Virus record (IMG/VR): IMGVR_UViG_3300023174_000480 | Coordinates: 1-30,639 of that record | Origin: a virus | DNA: 30,639 nt | Reading direction: 5' to 3' (one strand) | Shown: in pieces, positions 23,334-30,444 of the stretch | How positions within the stretch are numbered: position 1 is the first letter of the stretch | Layout of the letters: every line of letters starts with the position of its first letter | Notes under the pieces: model-generated | What the model was told of the DNA's origin: nothing | What the model saw: the letters and a program-made list of their open reading frames with translations, nothing else | Databases searched by the model: none | Position numbers and translations under genes: made by a program

Positions 23334-23959
23334 TGCGTACAGCTCTGAACACAGAGCTGTTTCCAGATTGTGAAGTGGTAGAGATGCCACTTCACAATCA
23401 ATGGATTTACTCAATTCAAAAAAACGGAAGCAGTAGTTTAAGAATTCAACAGTCAAGAGACAATCTTGCAATGTTTGTCAATGAAAAAATAAACGATCTT
23501 GACTTTGTGGATGTGTACATTAGAGAGCCCCGAGACAGATACATAAATGGTATCAATACCTATTTGCAATTTCTCAAACGCGATCATCCTGAATTGGATT
23601 ACAAAACTGCGTTTTGGTTCGCTCGACGTTACAAATTTTTAAACACACATTACTTGCCACAATTTTATTGGATAGCAAATCTCAGCAGATATTTGCATAG
23701 TGATGCAAAAATACGTTTTAGAAATTTTCAAGACTTTGGCAAAGTAGCTCGTATCAATGCCAAGCCCACTGGAGTAACGGCACCTAGTGAAGATTTTATT
23801 GAAACACTGTTTAAAGACGATGTGAATATTGAATTTTGGTTGTTTCTTGATCAAATTTTATGGGACCTGTGCGGTCAAGAATTATCTTGGCAACAACTGT
23901 TAAATCATTACCAGGATTGTCATCCTAATATTATAAAAAATGTATTGCCCAAGACTTGA
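23333..23959 (+). CDS. sulfotransferase-like protein (PAPS-type)
   Basis: A 208-aa protein. IYSIQKNGSSSL (residues 25-36) matches the 5'-phosphosulfate-binding loop of sulfotransferases, and VYIREPRDRYINGINTYL (residues 61-78) matches the 3'-phosphate-binding motif (R-x-P-x-x-R). Such enzymes move sulfate from PAPS to a sugar, lipid or tyrosine. It is shorter than most, so the acceptor domain is reduced. It is coupled to gp32 through TAATG and its end overlaps the radical SAM 2 start by 20 nt. The region is visibly AT-richer than gp32, suggesting later acquisition. The acceptor is unknown. Confidence 0.72.
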   Translation: MRTALNTELFPDCEVVEMPLHNQWIYSIQKNGSSSLRIQQSRDNLAMFVNEKINDLDFVDVYIREPRDRYINGINTYLQFLKRDHPELDYKTAFWFARRYKFLNTHYLPQFYWIANLSRYLHSDAKIRFRNFQDFGKVARINAKPTGVTAPSEDFIETLFKDDVNIEFWLFLDQILWDLCGQELSWQQLLNHYQDCHPNIIKNVLPKT

Positions 23960-24908
23960 TCATTTTGTAAGATTTAACCCCAATGGTACAGTGAGCCGTT
24001 GTGGCCATATGACTCGAGCGCCCGAATTTTCTTCATTGGAAGAAATGGAACAAAGTCCGTGGTTAAAAAATACAAAATTAAGTTTTCACAAAGGTATCTG
24101 GCCTAGTGAATGCAGTAGATGTAAGCAAACAGAATCAATCAACAGTACCAGCATCAGAATCAATGCCGTGGACTTTGATCAAAAACAAACCAGGCAAGAC
24201 TATTTGACTGTGGGCGGTGTGTTGGACAATGTGTGCAACAGTGCATGTCAAACTTGTAATGAAAACCTGAGTACAAAGATTGGCAGTTTGAAGTCTCGAG
24301 ACTATATCCGCATTGACAACAGTACTCGCTTCTGGTCATTGCCTCTAGATCGTGTGGTACACCTGGATATCAACGGTGGTGAACCCAGTGCCAGCAAAAA
24401 TTATCGGCACATACTTAAAAATATTCCAGCCAATGTTACCAGCGTTAGAATCAACACCAACTGTGCATTGGTAATGTCCGAAGTTAAAGATTTAGTCGAT
24501 CGTGGAATAAATGTCACGGTCACTGTGAGCTTGGATGGCATTGGTCGCAAACATGATTATGTTCGTTGGCCCATAAGTTGGCGTCAATTTGAACACAACT
24601 TACTAACATACCAACGCATGAATGTGGATTTAAATACCTGGACCACCGTGAGTGCGCTAAACATTGGAGACTTAAAGAATATTTTTTCTTACGTACAACA
24701 GCATGATTTAAAAAATTCTTGGGCATTGTTAGAAAATCCCAAAGTGCTCAATGTAAAATACAGTAATCATTTGACAAGGACTGCTGATGTACCAGACGAG
24801 TTAAAGTCCGTTGTGGCCTCGGCAGAGGATAACACTGTTGAACTGCAATTATTCACACTGGAACAAGATCAGTTACGTGGTATTAAATTCGGGGAGTACT
24901 ACCAATGA
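23940..24908 (+). CDS. radical SAM protein 2, twitch-like N-terminus
   Basis: A 322-aa protein. CxxxCxxC is C99-C103-C106 (NVCNSACQTC), with HLDINGGEPSASKNY as the GGE motif. An N-terminal cluster C3, C21, C58 and C61 has the same layout as in radical SAM 1 and probably binds an auxiliary [4Fe-4S] cluster. The mid-barrel contains TVSLDGIGRKHDYVRWP, close to VRHG or IRHG stretches in the other copies. It overlaps the sulfotransferase-like gene by 20 nt and the SDR gene by ATGA. It is the most diverged of the four: G-x-x-E/K motifs after the Cys triad differ (CNENLSTKIGSL). Confidence 0.82.
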   Translation: MYCPRLDHFVRFNPNGTVSRCGHMTRAPEFSSLEEMEQSPWLKNTKLSFHKGIWPSECSRCKQTESINSTSIRINAVDFDQKQTRQDYLTVGGVLDNVCNSACQTCNENLSTKIGSLKSRDYIRIDNSTRFWSLPLDRVVHLDINGGEPSASKNYRHILKNIPANVTSVRINTNCALVMSEVKDLVDRGINVTVTVSLDGIGRKHDYVRWPISWRQFEHNLLTYQRMNVDLNTWTTVSALNIGDLKNIFSYVQQHDLKNSWALLENPKVLNVKYSNHLTRTADVPDELKSVVASAEDNTVELQLFTLEQDQLRGIKFGEYYQ

Positions 24909-25480
24909 AAATAGCCATAACCGGACACACAGCCGGAATAGGACAGGCATTTGCAAATATTTTACAAGGCCGCGGTCATGACATTGTGGGTTTGAGCAAA
25001 CGAAACGGTGACAACATTAGAAATATTTCTAAGATTGTAGAAAAAATTACCCCGTGTGATTTGTTCATAAACAATGCACAGGCCGGATATGCACAAACTG
25101 AATTGTTGTATGCAGTATGGGAAGCCTGGCAAGACCAACCGGGCAAACATATTTGGTGTATAGGTACAATGATGACCATGATACCAATTGCACCACCGGT
25201 ACCAGGACAAAGCGACATGGCCATGGTCATGTATAGGAATCAAAAAAAAACATTGGATGATGCGGTGGCTCAGTTGAGATATAAAAAACATTTACCAGTG
25301 ATCACCATGATTAGACCAGGGATTGTGGCCACACAGCCAGGGCAAACAACCGAATGGCCAAATTGTGATGTTGATGTTTGGACCAACACAATAATTACAA
25401 CCATGTTGTTGGCCAACGAACAAGGCATGAGATTCAATGAGTTGTCATTGGGTTCGGCCAAAACCACGCTGCCATTATAA
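24905..25480 (+). CDS. short-chain dehydrogenase/reductase (SDR), compact
   Basis: A 191-aa NAD(P)-dependent oxidoreductase. The cofactor motif TGHTAGIG is at the N-terminus (TGxxxGIG), NNAQAG replaces the usual NNAG, and MYRNQKK contains the catalytic YxxxK. The position of the catalytic serine (WCIGTMMTM) shows Thr or Gly rather than Ser. IRPGIVATQPG is the usual PG motif. It is shorter than the typical 250 aa. It overlaps radical SAM 2 by ATGA and radical SAM 3 by TAATG, so all three are co-translated. It probably oxidises or reduces a sugar or polyol intermediate. Confidence 0.82.
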   Translation: MKIAITGHTAGIGQAFANILQGRGHDIVGLSKRNGDNIRNISKIVEKITPCDLFINNAQAGYAQTELLYAVWEAWQDQPGKHIWCIGTMMTMIPIAPPVPGQSDMAMVMYRNQKKTLDDAVAQLRYKKHLPVITMIRPGIVATQPGQTTEWPNCDVDVWTNTIITTMLLANEQGMRFNELSLGSAKTTLPL

Positions 25481-26619
25481 TGAACAGCAAAGAGTACTTG
25501 ACCAATCGTGCATTTTGTCCAGTACCGTGGACCAGCATCATGTATAATTTTGATGGCTCAGTTAAGAATTGTATTCGCAGTGCTGCACCAATTGGCAACG
25601 TCAGAGACTCAGACATAGAACAAATACTTGGCAACGATCATCTAATCAAAGCAGACATGCAGACTGGAAAAAAGTTTGCTCGATGCGATCCCTGCTACAG
25701 CCTAGAGCAAGAAAAAACTAATTTCAACATCATAAGTGATCGTGTGTTTTATCTTAAGGAATTGCGGGACGTTGATTCTGCCTTGTATGACACCATGAAT
25801 TTTGCATTACACACTGTGGACATACGTTGGAGTAATCTTTGCAACTTTGCCTGTGTGTACTGCAATCCAGAATTCAGTAGCAAGTGGGCCAGCGAGCATG
25901 GCGTTGTTATGTTGACGCCTGTGGATCAACAAGTTGAAAAATTTAAACAATATATTTTTCGACATGCGCCACAGTTGAAGCATGTGTATTTGGCCGGCGG
26001 TGAACCCTTGTTGATGAAAGAGAATTTGGAATTTTTAACACTGCTGAAAAAGGTAAATCCGGGCGTAAATTTACGTGTCAATACCAATCTAAGCAAAATG
26101 GATACTAGAATTTTTGAATTGATTTGTGAGTTTAAAAATGTGCATTGGATTGTGAGTGTAGAGACCATGGAAGCCGAATACGAATATATACGACATGGCG
26201 GAGTGTGGCAAGATTTTGTAGATAACCTACAAATCATCAAACAATTGGATCACAAGATATCATTCAACATGTTGCATTTTTTGTTGAATTATCGCAGTAT
26301 TTTTGATTGTGTGGACTACTTGTCCCATCGAGGATTTCACAACAATAGTTTTGTAATTGGTGCGCTGACAGGACCGGCATACCTAAATATTAGACATTTG
26401 CCAGACAGTGTGTTAAACTCAGTGAAGAAGATTTTAGCAGATCGTATTTCGGAGCATCCAGGATATTTGTTAGAAAATGGATACCAAAACATGATAAAAC
26501 ATCTGGACCAACCGATAGAAAAAGATTTGACCGGGTCCTTTGACAAACTAGCATTGATGGATCAACGGCGTAAATTAGACAGTAGAGCAATTTTTAAAGA
26601 TTTATACAAGGAAGAGTAA
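25480..26619 (+). CDS. radical SAM protein 3, twitch-like N-terminus
   Basis: A 379-aa protein. CxxxCxxC is C121-C125-C128 (NLCNFACVYC), and VYLAGGEPLLMKEN is the GGE motif. The N-terminus FCPVPWTSIMYNFDGSVKNC carries C13 and C31, with C69 and C72 (ARCDPC) completing the auxiliary cluster. It is closest to radical SAM 1: both have the FC-x-x-PW start, a D-x-R-W before the Cys triad, SSKWA after it, and IRHGG or VRHGA before a W-x-x-x-L/F segment. It is coupled to the SDR through TAATG and ends 1 nt before UvsX, whose ribosome site lies in its 3' end. Confidence 0.85.
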   Translation: MNSKEYLTNRAFCPVPWTSIMYNFDGSVKNCIRSAAPIGNVRDSDIEQILGNDHLIKADMQTGKKFARCDPCYSLEQEKTNFNIISDRVFYLKELRDVDSALYDTMNFALHTVDIRWSNLCNFACVYCNPEFSSKWASEHGVVMLTPVDQQVEKFKQYIFRHAPQLKHVYLAGGEPLLMKENLEFLTLLKKVNPGVNLRVNTNLSKMDTRIFELICEFKNVHWIVSVETMEAEYEYIRHGGVWQDFVDNLQIIKQLDHKISFNMLHFLLNYRSIFDCVDYLSHRGFHNNSFVIGALTGPAYLNIRHLPDSVLNSVKKILADRISEHPGYLLENGYQNMIKHLDQPIEKDLTGSFDKLALMDQRRKLDSRAIFKDLYKEE

Positions 26620-26620
26620 T

Positions 26621-27679
26621 ATGGGAAAACCATTTGACGTAAGCAAGTTCCGCAAGGAAATCACAAAGAGTATCGACGGACTCAGCATCGGATTTAACGA
26701 TCCCACAGACTGGATTTCAACAGGCAACTATGCCTTGAACTACCTGATCTCAGGGGATTTCCATCGTGGCATTCCCCTGGGCAAGGTCACAGTGTTTGCT
26801 GGCGATTCTGGTGCAGGCAAAAGTTACATCTGTTCAGGCAACATTGTGAAGAACGCACAAGAGCAAGGTATCTTTGTGGTGTTGATTGACAGTGAAAATG
26901 CACTGGATGAAGACTGGCTCAAGGCACTGGGTGTGGACACAAGCGAAAGCAAACTGTTAAAACTTAGCATGGCCATGATTGATGATGTGGCCAAAACCAT
27001 CTCCACATTCATGAGTGATTACAAGGCCTTGCCCGAAGGCGAACGTCCCAAGGTCATGTTTGTGATTGACTCATTGGGCATGTTGTTGACTCCCACAGAC
27101 GTCAACCAATTTGATGCAGGCGAAATGAAGGGTGACTTGGGTCGTAAACCCAAAGCTCTCACAGCCTTGGTTCGTAATTGTGTGAATATGTTTGGTAGTT
27201 ACAATGTGGGCTTGGTTTGTACCAACCACACATATGCCAGCCAAGACATGTTTGACCCTGATGACAAGATCTCCGGCGGTCAAGGTTTTATCTATGCCAG
27301 CTCAATTGTTGTGGCCATGAAGAAGATGAAGCTGAAAGAAGACGAAGACGGCAACAAAGTGAGTGACGTAAACGGTATTCGTGCAGGTTGCAAAGTCATG
27401 AAAACACGCTATGCCAAACCTTTTGAAGGCGTGCAAGTGAAAATTCCCTACACCACAGGCATGAGTCCTTACTCGGGCTTGACTGATCTGATTGAGAAAA
27501 AAGAGCTGCTCAAGCGTGAAGGCAACAGCTTGGTGTTTACCACAAGTGATGGTGAGATCATCAAGAAGTTCCGTAAGGCATGGGAAAAGAACGATGATGG
27601 CTGCCTGGACAAAGTCATGGTGGACTTCAAGAATATCAAAACTGAGGTAAGTACAACCGACACTGTGGAGGAAGAATAA
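26621..27679 (+). CDS. uvsX: UvsX recombinase (RecA-like)
   Basis: A 352-aa strand-exchange protein for recombination-dependent replication and repair. FAGDSGAGKSYI is the Walker A loop, VMFVIDSLGM is Walker B, and DKISGGQGFIYASSIVV lies in the loop region that contacts DNA. The N-terminal segment GFNDPTDWISTGNYALNYL is typical of T4-like UvsX. AGGAAGAG lies a few bases upstream, inside the end of the radical SAM gene. The acidic C-terminus (TTDTVEEE) resembles that of T4 UvsX. Its stop overlaps the acidic small gene in TAATG. Confidence 0.95.
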   Translation: MGKPFDVSKFRKEITKSIDGLSIGFNDPTDWISTGNYALNYLISGDFHRGIPLGKVTVFAGDSGAGKSYICSGNIVKNAQEQGIFVVLIDSENALDEDWLKALGVDTSESKLLKLSMAMIDDVAKTISTFMSDYKALPEGERPKVMFVIDSLGMLLTPTDVNQFDAGEMKGDLGRKPKALTALVRNCVNMFGSYNVGLVCTNHTYASQDMFDPDDKISGGQGFIYASSIVVAMKKMKLKEDEDGNKVSDVNGIRAGCKVMKTRYAKPFEGVQVKIPYTTGMSPYSGLTDLIEKKELLKREGNSLVFTTSDGEIIKKFRKAWEKNDDGCLDKVMVDFKNIKTEVSTTDTVEEE

Positions 27680-27939
27680 TGTCAGCAGAAGTAGCAAGCG
27701 AAATTTGGGGTGAGTTAAAACGATACGTCAACGTGGTAGATCGCATGGAGGCTGCCGAAAGCATTGTGGCCATTCTAATTGATCACGATCACAGTGTCGA
27801 CGACATTCGAGATGCCTTCAAAGGCGATTCAGATATCAAGAAAGCCTTGACTGCATACCTGGACAATGACAAAGACTATGAAGAAGAAGAAGAAGAATTT
27901 GAGGACGAGGACGACTACAACAAAGAAGATGACTACTAA
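27679..27939 (+). CDS. small acidic protein downstream of UvsX
   Basis: An 86-aa protein with a helical N-terminal part (EIWGELKRYVNVVDRMEAAE, then DIRDAFKGDSDIKKAL) and a C-terminal tail of about 25 residues that is nearly all Glu, Asp and Tyr. The tail includes a GAA microsatellite (five repeats near 27880-27895). It is coupled on both sides through TAATG. Acidic tails like this mimic DNA and occur on gp32 and UvsX partners, so a regulator of recombination or replication is plausible. I recall a similar small gene after uvsX in cyanophages but not its function. Confidence 0.75.
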   Translation: MSAEVASEIWGELKRYVNVVDRMEAAESIVAILIDHDHSVDDIRDAFKGDSDIKKALTAYLDNDKDYEEEEEEFEDEDDYNKEDDY

Positions 27940-29120
27940 TGTCTGAGGACAGAGACTATTATTGCTCTTATAAATTTAAGTATCTAAAGGTTGATTTGGT
28001 ATCTAACGCCACATACAACTGTCATGCTGCCAAACAACATGCCATTGACTTTGAATGGCTGGCCAACAATCGAGGAAATTTATTCAATACTGAAATTAAT
28101 GTTGCTGAACGGCAAATGATGTTGGCCAATCAGCGCAATTCCAGTTGCGAAGAAAATTGTTGGCCTCTTGAAGATAAAGGCGCAGTCAGTCCAAGGATGT
28201 GGCAAAACGGTAAAATAAAAACACATACAGATGTTCACACACAACCAGAAATATTAGAAATAAAATTGAATGACAACTGCAATTTATCTTGCTCGTATTG
28301 CTGTAAAGAATACAGCAGTGCCTGGCGCAGAGATTTAGCTGTCAACGGCGACTACAAAATTAACACCAATGATGCACGATATCAACTGACCAGTCGCGAC
28401 AAGATAATGATCAAAATCAGTCAGAATGAAGTTAAAAATACCAAACAATTTCAGCAGTTGATGGATGAAATAAAAAGTTTTGCGCCAGGACTGAAAGAGA
28501 TAGTGATCACTGGTGGCGAACCTTTGTTAGACAATCAGTTGTTTGATGTGCTAGATGCAGTATCAAACAGTTCAGCAGTGATCAACATTTATACTGGGCT
28601 GGGAGTGGATGTCAAACGATTTCAGCGCATGTTAGACAAGATAAAACAAATTCCCACAGCAATGATATCTGTCAGTGCAGAATGTACCAACAAGTTTTAT
28701 GAGTTCAATCGCTACGGAAATCTTTGGACTGAGTTCATTAACAAGATTGAATTATTGCAAAAATCCAATATTGAATTTAGATTTAGCACAGTCATATCTA
28801 ACCTCACCGTGGTCGGACTAGCAGATTTTATCAAGCATTTTATCGATCATCGTATAGGACTGGTGTTTGTTAACCAGCCCAGCATGATGGCCCCGTATGT
28901 GTTGGATGTTGACAGTAAAAAAATGATCTTGCAAGATATCCAATCGTTACCAGAACACTATCGAACACAAATTGCACAGTCTATACAGGCTGATCCCAGC
29001 AAAACACAACAACAGCAAATGTCAGAATTTTTAAAAGAGTACGTGACTCGTAGAAATCTTGATCTAAGCATTTATCCAAAAAGTTTTTTAGAATGGCTGG
29101 ACATACATGTGGTACAGTAA
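27939..29120 (+). CDS. radical SAM protein 4, diverged twitch-like N-terminus
   Basis: A 393-aa protein. CxxxCxxC is C114-C118-C121 (DNCNLSCSYC, followed by another Cys), and IVITGGEPLLDN is the GGE motif. The N-terminal cysteines C9, C28, C70 and C74 (SSCEENC) fit the auxiliary-cluster layout of the other copies but with different spacing, and the FC-x-x-PW motif is absent. It sits alone between the acidic partner of UvsX and the UvsY-like gene, coupled through TAATG upstream and a 14-nt overlap downstream. Its substrate is unknown; its sequence suggests a subfamily distinct from copies 1 and 3. Confidence 0.82.
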   Translation: MSEDRDYYCSYKFKYLKVDLVSNATYNCHAAKQHAIDFEWLANNRGNLFNTEINVAERQMMLANQRNSSCEENCWPLEDKGAVSPRMWQNGKIKTHTDVHTQPEILEIKLNDNCNLSCSYCCKEYSSAWRRDLAVNGDYKINTNDARYQLTSRDKIMIKISQNEVKNTKQFQQLMDEIKSFAPGLKEIVITGGEPLLDNQLFDVLDAVSNSSAVINIYTGLGVDVKRFQRMLDKIKQIPTAMISVSAECTNKFYEFNRYGNLWTEFINKIELLQKSNIEFRFSTVISNLTVVGLADFIKHFIDHRIGLVFVNQPSMMAPYVLDVDSKKMILQDIQSLPEHYRTQIAQSIQADPSKTQQQQMSEFLKEYVTRRNLDLSIYPKSFLEWLDIHVVQ

Positions 29121-29559
29121 AGTTGTAGCAGATCTTGGCAATATACCTGACTTCATTGCACACTTTGAAAATGAACTGCAAGACGCCAAACGTGACTGTA
29201 AAATTGGCGGCTTGGTAGAAAAGAACATCACCGCCTTGCCAGGCATAACTGAACATAGATTCAATCAGTTACAAGAGATTGAAGCTGTGTTGAACTACCT
29301 CAACATACAACTGCGCAAAATACGGCGCCGACATTTCCAAAAGTATCTAGAAGGATATGCCCGTGCGTTGACCAGCCGTGATGCTGAAAAGTACGTGGAC
29401 GGTGAAGAAGAAGTCGTGGACTTTGAAACCATCATCAATGAAGTGGCACTGCTACGCAATCGTTGGCTGGGTATCATGAAAGGCCTGGACACCAAGCAGT
29501 GGCAAATGGGCCACGTGGTGCGACTGCGCACAGCAGGCATGGAAGATATCACGGTATAG
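29107..29559 (+). CDS. uvsY: UvsY-like recombination mediator
   Basis: A 150-aa protein beginning MWYSKVVADLGNIPDFI, a strongly conserved start in T4-like cyanophages. The C-terminal part (IINEVALLRNRWLGIMKGL, then KQWQMGHVVRLRTAGMED) aligns by eye with the end of T4 UvsY. UvsY loads UvsX onto gp32-coated ssDNA. UvsX lies 1.4 kb upstream on the same strand. The middle is helical and basic (LRKIRRRHFQKYLEGY). It overlaps radical SAM 4 by 14 nt. The UvsY call is from memory of the T4 sequence and should be tested. Confidence 0.65.
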   Translation: MWYSKVVADLGNIPDFIAHFENELQDAKRDCKIGGLVEKNITALPGITEHRFNQLQEIEAVLNYLNIQLRKIRRRHFQKYLEGYARALTSRDAEKYVDGEEEVVDFETIINEVALLRNRWLGIMKGLDTKQWQMGHVVRLRTAGMEDITV

Positions 29560-29560
29560 C

Positions 29561-29674
29561 ATGACCGATCAAGAACGCTGGCAAAGAGATCTAGCAGAAA
29601 TGGAATTCTTCCTGCTGATATTGTTCATTGAGGCCTGGACAGCTTTTTGGTGGTGCGTGAGTCATGTTGGTTAA
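29561..29674 (+). CDS. 37-aa membrane-like peptide
   Basis: A complete short frame starting MTDQERWQRDLAEME, 1 nt after the preceding stop, and ending at TAA 29672-29674, which lies inside the next late promoter. Residues 16-33 (FFLLILFIEAWTAFWWCV) form one hydrophobic segment, so the peptide would be a single-pass membrane protein with a charged N-terminus. The nearest SD-like site, GGAAG at 29541, is 15 nt away, so translation may depend on coupling. Function unknown; small phage membrane peptides often act in lysis or exclusion. Confidence 0.55.
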   Translation: MTDQERWQRDLAEMEFFLLILFIEAWTAFWWCVSHVG

Positions 29675-29677
29675 ATA
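29670..29677 (+). promoter_or_regulatory. T4-type late promoter (GTTAAATA)
   Basis: GTTAAATA includes the stop of the 37-aa frame. Its last base is 6 nt from ATG 29683, so the predicted +1 is the start codon itself. There is no Shine-Dalgarno site. Confidence 0.6.
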
Positions 29678-29682
29678 TCTGC

Positions 29683-30444
29683 ATGAAAATTATACTTGTA
29701 ACCGGGGGCTTTGACCCTGTCCATTCTGGACATATTGCCTATTTCAAAGCAGCACGAACATTGGGCGACATGCTCATTGTTGGCCTAAACAGCGACGAGT
29801 GGCTGGAACGCAAAAAGGGTCGGGCATTCATGCCCTGGAACGAACGCCTGTGCATCATCAACAATTTGAGCATGGTTGATGAAGTTTACACCTTTGATGA
29901 TTCAGACGGTTCTGCGTGTCATTTTATAGAGCAGATCCGTGCGCACTATCCCAATGATGAACTGGTGTTTGCCAATGGCGGAGACAGAACGTCTGACAAC
30001 ATTCCTGAAATGCGTATGTTAGACGTTGAGTTTGCATTTGGCGTAGGCGGAGATGACAAAAAGAACAGCTCTAGTTGGATATTGCAAGAGTGGAAAACAC
30101 CCCGGACTGAACGTGCCTGGGGATACTATCGTGTGCTGCACGAAGTAGGCGCTAATACCAAACTCAAAGAACTCACAGTCATGCCCAAGACCTGCTTGAG
30201 CATGCAACGTCATGACAGTCGTGCAGAATTTTGGTTTGTGGCCGAAGGCGAGGCCACAGTGTACACCCTGGATGAAGCATCAACAGATCAAGAAATCAAG
30301 TGTCAACTAACTGTGCATGAAAACACATTTATTGCTGTAAATGAATGGCATCAGTTGTGCAACGAAACTGATCAACCGCTAAAGTTGATTGAGATTCAAT
30401 ACGGTGAACGCTGTGTTGAAGAAGATATCGAACGTAGAACATGA
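29683..30444 (+). CDS. nucleotidyltransferase-cupin fusion
   Basis: A 253-aa two-domain protein. Residues 1 to about 130 form a cytidylyltransferase of the HxGH class (GGFDPVHSGHIAYFKAARTL, with HSGH at 14-17), like the RfaE/HldE C-terminal or glycerol-3-phosphate type; WNERLCIINNL follows. Residues from about 140 form a cupin like the C-terminal domain of type II mannose-6-phosphate isomerases (RAWGYYRVLHEVG, KELTVMPKTCLSMQRH, AEFWFVAEGEATV). The usual second cupin histidine is replaced by Ser (HDS). The protein probably makes or modifies an NDP-sugar or polyol. An ATGA overlap couples it to the glycosyltransferase. Confidence 0.82.
   Translation: MKIILVTGGFDPVHSGHIAYFKAARTLGDMLIVGLNSDEWLERKKGRAFMPWNERLCIINNLSMVDEVYTFDDSDGSACHFIEQIRAHYPNDELVFANGGDRTSDNIPEMRMLDVEFAFGVGGDDKKNSSSWILQEWKTPRTERAWGYYRVLHEVGANTKLKELTVMPKTCLSMQRHDSRAEFWFVAEGEATVYTLDEASTDQEIKCQLTVHENTFIAVNEWHQLCNETDQPLKLIEIQYGERCVEEDIERRT

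Noticed and set aside
24632-24637. TAAATA-like motifs inside coding sequence (also near 14098 and 26382)
   Set aside because: They lie deep in genes and do not precede a start codon.
27880-27897. GAA repeat as a possible regulatory or CRISPR-like repeat
   Set aside because: It simply encodes the Glu run in the acidic tail and has no spacers.
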